From contig DBZX01000097.1 in assembly GCA_002311335.1 (NCBI GenBank), positions 9,456 through 19,500 of the forward strand: a stretch of 10,045 nt of DNA. Direction: 5' to 3'. Shown piece after piece: positions 5,905-10,045 of the stretch; position 1 is the stretch's first letter; every line of letters starts with the position of its first letter. The translations under genes were made by a program, and so were the position numbers. The notes beneath the pieces were generated by a model. That model searched no databases, was not told where the DNA came from, and worked only from the letters and a program-made list of their open reading frames with translations. This stretch comes from a bacterium UBP10_UBA1149. GTDB lineage: Bacteria; Desulfobacterota; Binatia; UBA1149.

Positions 5905-8177
5905 CTGCCCGCCTCTTTTTCGCTGAGCAGTTTGATGATGGCGTAGCAGGCTATAGCCGCCACTCCCAGTACTGTAATTTCACCCAGTGTGTCGAGGCCC
6001 CTGAAGTCGACCAGGATAACATTGACCACGTTGTGACCGCCGGCGGCATCGACGCTCTTGTCGACAAAATAGGACGAGATTGGTTCCGCTACTCGTTGGG
6101 AACGCGAGGCTGCGAGCAACAAGGCGGTTCCAAGTCCGGCCGCCACGGCGAGCAGCGCGTGCAGGGGGCGCGCTCGCCGGACACGATCGACTTGGTAGGG
6201 CGGCAGGAAAGCGAACACGGCCAGGAACAAAGGCACGGAGATCGTCTCCACCATGATCTGCGTGAGGGCCAAGTCGGGCGCAGCCGAAAGCGCAAACAAG
6301 AGTGCCAGCGAGAAACCGGACGCTCCCAGCGCGAGGATGGCCGCCAGTCGAGTACGCGCTTTGAGCGTAGCGACCGCGGCCAGTATAGCCGTTGCACAGA
6401 CAGCCAGGTCCCAGGGGCCAGCGTGACGGGAAGACCAGCCGTCCTGCATAACGAATCCCTGGCTGGCGACGACCACGGCAACGCCGACGATAACAGTCAA
6501 CAGGATCACCGAACAGTAGCGCCAGAGAATCCCACTCATGTACGAGGCGGTAAGGCGTCGGGCCCAGGCTTCGAGCTGTTCAAGGGCATGGTCGTACACG
6601 CGGTCGGCGACAAGAGTGGGCGCGGGAGGCACTCGCTTCTGCCACCAGCCCCACCACAGGGCCAGGCCCATTGAAATGGCGAAGGCGCTGGCCAACAAGG
6701 AGGGGCCAACGCCGTGCCACACCGCGAAATGGCCCGTCACGGAGCCTCCGGTAGCGGCCAGGGTCGCCGCGGCCATCGGCGCTCCCACAAGCTGGTCGGG
6801 AAAAAAGCCGAGACCAATAGTCGCAGCGACCAGCAGGGCGGGCGGTAGCAACAGCGAAAGCGACGGATCCTGGCCGCGTGGGCCGTCAGGTCTGCGTCCT
6901 GCAGCGAGGCCAGCCGCCAGCGCAAAGCAGTATGCAGCCGTCAGAACCGCGCCGGCCACTGCCAGCAGGGCCAACAAGGGGTGCCCGTTCAGCAGGTGGT
7001 CGAGAAACAGCTCCTTGGACACGAAACCACCCATGGGTGGTACACCGGCCATCGAAAGCGCCGCCAGGGCGATAAGCAGCCACGTGAAGGGCATGTTTCG
7101 CCTCAATGGCCCCATCAAGGACAGGTCCCTGGTGTGCAGCTCGTGTTCGAGTACGCCGACGAGAAGGAACAACGCTCCCTTGAAGCAAGCGTGGTTGAGA
7201 AGGTGGAGTAGGCCGGCTGCCGTGGTGTCGGGCTCAGCAGGAGCGAGCAGCACCAGTATCAATCCGAGTTGGCTCACGGTCGAGAAGGCCAGCAAGGCCT
7301 TGAGGTCTTTCTGCCTCAGCGCCAGCCAGCCGCACCAGGTCATCGTGAGCAGGCCGACCAGGGCCAGGGTGGGGGTCCAGAGCGGCACGACGCTCAGCAG
7401 TGGCCCGAGGCGGGCAACTAGAAACAAGCCGGCCTTGACCATCGTGGCGGCGTGTAGAAAAGCACTGACCGGCGTCGGCGCTTCCATGGCCGAAGGCAGC
7501 CAGAGGTGGAAAGGCAGCTGGGCCGATTTTGTCACGACGCCGGCAATGATGAGGAGCACAGCCGGGGTGGCCCAGGGACTGGCTGCCAGCAGCGCTCCCC
7601 GTTCAGCCAGAACAGCGATCTCGAAGCTTCCGCAGACGATGCCGACCATGACAAAGCCCAGCAGCATCGCGAGTCCGCCGCCGCCAGTTACCACCAGTGC
7701 CTTGAGTGCCCCGTAACGAGAACGCTCGCGGTGGTGCCAGAAGCCTATGAGGAGGAAGGACGAAAAACTCGTCATTTCCCAGAACACGAACAAGGCCATG
7801 AGGTTCGACGACAGCACCACGCCGAGCATCGAGCCCGTGAACAACATGAGAAAACTGAAGAAGCGCGGGAAATTCTCGTTACTGTCGAGGTAGCTGGTCG
7901 CGAAGGCCGCAACCAGGAAGCCCACCCCCGTGATGAGCAGGGCAAAGAACAGTGCGAGCGCGTCGGCGTGCAGGGAAAAAGACAAGCCGAGTGGTCCAAT
8001 CCAGGGGAGGGCTACGGTGGCCGGAGACGCTCCCAGGGCTACCGAGACAAAACAAGCGAAAGCCCCGGCGCAGGCAGCCGCGCTGAGTAAGCCGGCGCGG
8101 CGATCAGGACGGCGAAACAGCAGCAGAACGGGGGAAACAACAAAGGGCAGGGCGGCTGCAAGAAAAACTGCTGGCAT
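5901..8177 (-). CDS. mrpA: Mrp Na+/H+ antiporter subunit A (NuoL-like, with C-terminal extension)
   Basis: This is the largest Mrp subunit, thought to carry proton and probably Na+ routes. Seen: 758 residues in two parts. Residues about 1-515 are NuoL-like, with Glu134 (FWEMTS), Lys217 and His224 in TKSAQLPFHLWLPSAMEAPT, His241 and Lys248 (ATMVKAGLF), Lys333 (CFKGALF) and Lys388 (GGFVSKELF). Residues about 555-758 are the MrpA-specific extension: a DUF4040-type segment with SAAPDLALTQIMVETISVPL (631-650, Glu644), then an MbhE-like end with NVILVDFRGLDTLGEITVLG (719-738; Asp724, Asp729, Glu733). No key residue appears lost. The ATG follows the nadA stop by 27 nt; no Shine-Dalgarno is evident, although the protein clearly begins at this Met. 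A small hairpin (8195-8209) covers the nadA stop. First gene of the mrp set. Confidence 0.96.
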   Translation of the reverse strand: MPAVFLAAALPFVVSPVLLLFRRPDRRAGLLSAAACAGAFACFVSVALGASPATVALPWIGPLGLSFSLHADALALFFALLITGVGFLVAAFATSYLDSNENFPRFFSFLMLFTGSMLGVVLSSNLMALFVFWEMTSFSSFLLIGFWHHRERSRYGALKALVVTGGGGLAMLLGFVMVGIVCGSFEIAVLAERGALLAASPWATPAVLLIIAGVVTKSAQLPFHLWLPSAMEAPTPVSAFLHAATMVKAGLFLVARLGPLLSVVPLWTPTLALVGLLTMTWCGWLALRQKDLKALLAFSTVSQLGLILVLLAPAEPDTTAAGLLHLLNHACFKGALFLLVGVLEHELHTRDLSLMGPLRRNMPFTWLLIALAALSMAGVPPMGGFVSKELFLDHLLNGHPLLALLAVAGAVLTAAYCFALAAGLAAGRRPDGPRGQDPSLSLLLPPALLVAATIGLGFFPDQLVGAPMAAATLAATGGSVTGHFAVWHGVGPSLLASAFAISMGLALWWGWWQKRVPPAPTLVADRVYDHALEQLEAWARRLTASYMSGILWRYCSVILLTVIVGVAVVVASQGFVMQDGWSSRHAGPWDLAVCATAILAAVATLKARTRLAAILALGASGFSLALLFALSAAPDLALTQIMVETISVPLFLAVFAFLPPYQVDRVRRARPLHALLAVAAGLGTALLLAASRSQRVAEPISSYFVDKSVDAAGGHNVVNVILVDFRGLDTLGEITVLGVAAIACYAIIKLLSEKEAGR

Positions 8178-8204
8178 GTTGGATATCGGTTTGAGCTGAC
8201 AGTT

Positions 8205-9215
8205 TCAGCCCAGCTCGAACATCCTTTCCACAGACGAGCGAGCCGCGTCGCAGAGTTCGGCGGTCAGTTTGATCTCGTCTCGGCCCTCTACCAGCGCATC
8301 CCGTGTCCCTTCCAGGGTGATCATCTTCATGTACTTGCACAACTGGCAGGATTTAAAGAAGCGCTTGTCTGGAATCTCGAGCAGTAGACGGTCGGACATG
8401 CCGCACTCGGTGACTACGAGAAATTCCTTGGCGTCGTCTTCCCGGGCGAATTTCATCATGCCGCTGGTGCTCAGAACCGCGTCGGCTATGTCGAGCACGT
8501 CCTTGCGGCATTCGGGGTGGGCAAGGACGCGGATGTCAGGCCTCGCGCGACGGACTTCTTCGATCTGCTCGGGGTTGATCTGGTGGTGAACGTAGCAGTT
8601 CCCCTCCCAGGCAATGATGTTCTTGCTGGTGTGACGGGCAACATAGGCGGCAAGGTTTTCGTCCGGAACAAAAAGGATGTTGTTGCTGTCTACCGACTCC
8701 ACGACCTTGACAGCGTTCGATGATGTGCAGCAGACGTCGGTCACGGCCTTGACCTCGGCCGTTGTGTTAACGTAAGAGACCACCACGAGGTCGGGGTACT
8801 GCTGGCGCAACTCGTCCCGCATGTCCACGAGGCTTTCGGCGTTGACGCTCTCCGCCAGGGAGCATCCAGCATTGGAGTCGGGGATCAGGACGCGTTTCTC
8901 GGGCGAAAGGATCTTGGCCGTTTCGGCCATGAAGTGTACCCCGCAGAAGACGATCGTTCCCTGTTCAACTTGCGCTCCGCGCTTTGCCAGCTCGAGTGAA
9001 TCACCGACGAAATCGGCTACTTCGAAGATCTCGGGCCGCTGGTAGTTGTGGGCGAGTATTACCGCGTCTTTTTCGCGCTTGAGCTGGGTTATTTCCTCGA
9101 CCAGGCGCTGGATATCGTCGCAGCGCTCGCGCGAGTAAAGATTCGGCTGATCGAGCACAGTGAATTGCTCGAACAACGCGCCGCTGTCCTTGGCGTTTCC
9201 TGTTTCGGCTTGCAT
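8205..9215 (-). CDS. nadA: NadA, quinolinate synthase
   Basis: It condenses iminoaspartate with dihydroxyacetone phosphate to form quinolinate, the pyridine precursor of NAD; it is a cytoplasmic enzyme with an oxygen-sensitive [4Fe-4S] cluster. From the ATG at 9215 the protein has 336 residues. The three expected cluster cysteines are visible: Cys118 in PDSNAGC, Cys207 in WEGNCYVH, and Cys293 (with Cys290) in SCQLCKYMK. Substrate-site motifs include AHNYQ (54-58), DSLELA (72-77), CCTSSNAV (162-169), AHPEC (232-236) and STSGM (249-253). The frame stays open to a TTG at 9323, but the extra 36 residues would be Pro/Ala-rich and unlike NadA. A GAGG lies 6 nt before the ATG and a candidate promoter lies inside the extension, so 9215 is preferred. 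nadB and nadC are not in the window. Confidence 0.95.
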   Translation of the reverse strand: MQAETGNAKDSGALFEQFTVLDQPNLYSRERCDDIQRLVEEITQLKREKDAVILAHNYQRPEIFEVADFVGDSLELAKRGAQVEQGTIVFCGVHFMAETAKILSPEKRVLIPDSNAGCSLAESVNAESLVDMRDELRQQYPDLVVVSYVNTTAEVKAVTDVCCTSSNAVKVVESVDSNNILFVPDENLAAYVARHTSKNIIAWEGNCYVHHQINPEQIEEVRRARPDIRVLAHPECRKDVLDIADAVLSTSGMMKFAREDDAKEFLVVTECGMSDRLLLEIPDKRFFKSCQLCKYMKMITLEGTRDALVEGRDEIKLTAELCDAARSSVERMFELG

Positions 9216-9251
9216 TCTCGGCCTCGCTGGCACCGTAAGGGCGCAAGCGGG

Positions 9252-9280
9252 ATGATGCTGCGCGGGTGGTGTCGGGTCAA
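9252..9280 (-). promoter_or_regulatory. Candidate sigma70-type promoter for nadA
   Basis: Reading on the minus strand, TTGACC (plus 9275-9280; 5 of 6 to the -35 consensus) is followed after exactly 17 nt by CATCAT (plus 9252-9257; 4 of 6 to the -10 consensus). Transcription would begin near 9245, about 30 nt before the ATG at 9215. It lies in the 109-nt interval between the two divergent starts. It could serve the whole nadA-mrp transcript. The -10 match is moderate, so this is a prediction only. Confidence 0.35.
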
Positions 9281-9311
9281 ACGGCAGCAGCCCACCAGGC
9301 TTCACCGCGAC

Positions 9312-9317
9312 AGGGGG
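9312..9317 (+). promoter_or_regulatory. Ribosome binding site supporting a TTG start
   Basis: The purine run AGGGGG lies 7 nt before the TTG at 9325. It is the best Shine-Dalgarno-like site near this gene and favours the TTG over the in-frame ATG at 9346, whose upstream sequence (GGCAATTTCA) has no such site. Confidence 0.5.
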
Positions 9318-9324
9318 ACGCAAG

Positions 9325-9561
9325 TTGAGTGACGAGGCAATTTCAATGCTGGAAAAAATGATCGGGCAACAGGAAGCGCGGGTGCTCGATATGGCGCGCA
9401 GGTTGAAGCCGGGTCTTACGGCCGACGATCTTAAAAACCCCCACGACTTTCCCGAGCTGGCCCTGGACGCTCGCTTTGCGTTTGAGGACGGGCAGACGGC
9501 CGGACTCAGGGCTGCCCAGGCCGCGATAAGGGCGATGCAGGCCGATCAACGCGAACGCTGA
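9325..9561 (+). CDS. Small uncharacterised protein (78 aa)
   Basis: I do not recognise a named family. The 78-residue product is soluble, charged and probably helical: an N-terminal helix (about 4-27, MLEKMIGQQEARVLDMARRL), a middle LTADDLKNPHDFPELA motif (31-46), then a DARFAFEDGQTAGLRAAQAA stretch (48-67) and a charged end. It has no signal peptide or membrane segment. Phe/Pro/Asp positions outside the helices look like a folded domain rather than a random shadow. The start is TTG at 9325 with a good AGGGGG 7 nt upstream (9312-9317), giving a natural MSDE N-terminus; ATG at 9346 is an alternative. It is the only likely plus-strand gene, divergent from nadA, and its 3' end overlaps the queG 3' end by 16 nt. 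A minus-strand reading of the same DNA gives nothing recognisable. Confidence 0.65.
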   Translation: MSDEAISMLEKMIGQQEARVLDMARRLKPGLTADDLKNPHDFPELALDARFAFEDGQTAGLRAAQAAIRAMQADQRER

Positions 9562-10045
9562 AGCGGCGCCGCCCGGCAGGCAGTCCTCGCGAGTTCTATT
9601 TCGGCCTGTACCGGAGGGGCCTGGGTTTTTGCTGACCGGTTGAGCGCCGCCCGGGCCTCGCCGCCTTGCAGCTGCCCGAGCGCCCATGCGGAGTGGGCCC
9701 TGACGAGCTCGTCGCAGTCGCTTGCCAGGGCTTCGGCCAGCGGGCCGACAGCAGCCTGGTTGTCGCTGTTACCCAGGGCCACTGCTGCGTTGCGCGCAAG
9801 ACCCCTCCGCTTGGCGCGGAGCACAGCGCTGCCGCGATAACGATCGCGGAAGTCATCTTCGCTGAGCTCCAGTATTTCGATCAACGATGGATATAGAAAT
9901 TCACCCATTGAGTCTTCGGCCCTGAGCGCGGGGCCCCAGGGGCAGGCCAGTTGGCAGAGGTCACAGCCAAAAACCCAGTTACCCACCAGCGAGCGCAGGT
10001 GCAGGGGCAAGGGCCCCCGGAGCTCTATGGTCAGGTAAGAGATGC
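9546..10045 (-). CDS. queG: QueG, epoxyqueuosine reductase, C-terminal part (cut by window edge)
   Basis: QueG is a cobalamin- and [4Fe-4S]-dependent enzyme that reduces epoxyqueuosine to queuosine in the tRNA wobble position. Only the last 165 codons are present; the gene begins beyond the right edge, and the TTG at 10010 is internal. Seen from the edge: ISYLTIELRGPLP (1-13), LVGNWVFGCDLCQLACPWG (19-37) with the CxxCxxxCP iron-sulfur ligands (Cys27, Cys30, Cys34), FRDRYRGSAVLRAKRRGLAR (65-84), then HEAT-like helical repeats (RNAAVALGNS 84-93; VRAHSAWALGQL 114-125). This order matches the C-terminal half of QueG. The stop is TGA at 9546-9548, inside the 3' end of the convergent small ORF. The catalytic and cobalamin-binding N-terminal part cannot be judged. 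Confidence 0.93.
   Translation of the reverse strand, partial: ISYLTIELRGPLPLHLRSLVGNWVFGCDLCQLACPWGPALRAEDSMGEFLYPSLIEILELSEDDFRDRYRGSAVLRAKRRGLARNAAVALGNSDNQAAVGPLAEALASDCDELVRAHSAWALGQLQGGEARAALNRSAKTQAPPVQAEIELARTACRAAPLQRSR

Noticed and set aside
6538..7716. Long open frame of 392 codons on the plus strand, antisense to mrpA
   Set aside because: It lies wholly inside mrpA, whose protein matches its family end to end. The antisense product is Ser/Arg/Pro-rich with no recognisable domain, as expected for the reverse of a GC-rich hydrophobic gene.
8193..8216. Inverted repeat GAGCTG/CAGCTC around the nadA stop as a terminator
   Set aside because: The 6-bp arms are separated by 12 nt, compete with a 5-bp inner hairpin, and no T-run follows on the minus strand before mrpA.
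9563..9572. GCGGCGCCGC palindrome as a terminator for the small ORF
   Set aside because: It lies inside the queG coding region, has no loop beyond the palindrome centre and no following T-run.
9343..9687. 114-codon minus-strand frame opposite the small ORF and the queG end
   Set aside because: It overlaps queG in another frame, is Arg/Gly/Pro-rich, and lacks a ribosome binding site; the plus-strand ORF is the better candidate.

Overview
The window comes from a GC-rich Gram-negative bacterium. An MlaEFD phospholipid ABC transporter implies an outer membrane. The content (Mrp antiporter, NadA, QueG, MlaD with glycine-rich tail repeats) would fit a deltaproteobacteria-like lineage, but that placement is an impression from protein style and was not tested. 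Nearly everything is on the minus strand, so the window reads biologically from right to left.

Layout in transcription order: (1) 10045-9546, the 3' part of queG, running off the right edge. (2) 9325-9561, a small uncharacterised ORF on the plus strand, divergent from nadA and converging on queG with a 16-nt tail overlap. (3) 9215-8205, nadA (quinolinate synthase), with a candidate sigma70-type promoter just upstream. (4) 8177-2729, a complete seven-gene mrpABCDEFG operon in canonical order. mrpA starts 27 nt after nadA, and each later gene overlaps the one before it by 1-16 nt. (5) After a 90-nt gap holding a small GC-rich stem-loop, 2638-76 carries mlaE-mlaF-mlaD, encoding the inner-membrane part of an Mla/MCE phospholipid transport system. 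Positions 1-75, downstream of mlaD, contain no start codon or coding signal I can support.

How the genes work together: MrpA-G form one membrane complex that exports Na+ in exchange for protons, with MrpA and MrpD as the NuoL/M/N-like proton-channel subunits. MlaE (permease), MlaF (ATPase) and MlaD (membrane-anchored MCE protein) form a second complex that moves phospholipids between inner and outer membrane; its partners MlaC, MlaB and MlaA are not in this window. NadA makes quinolinate for NAD synthesis, and QueG finishes queuosine for tRNA. The shared direction and tight spacing from nadA to mrpG, and possibly on to mlaD, suggest co-transcription, but no known pathway joins all of them.

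This is a conserved housekeeping and transport region. I saw no phage, transposon, CRISPR, RNA gene or clearly new system. The points most worth a second look are the short MrpE, the four regularly spaced repeats in the MlaD tail, the small plus-strand ORF, and the mrp-mla junction.
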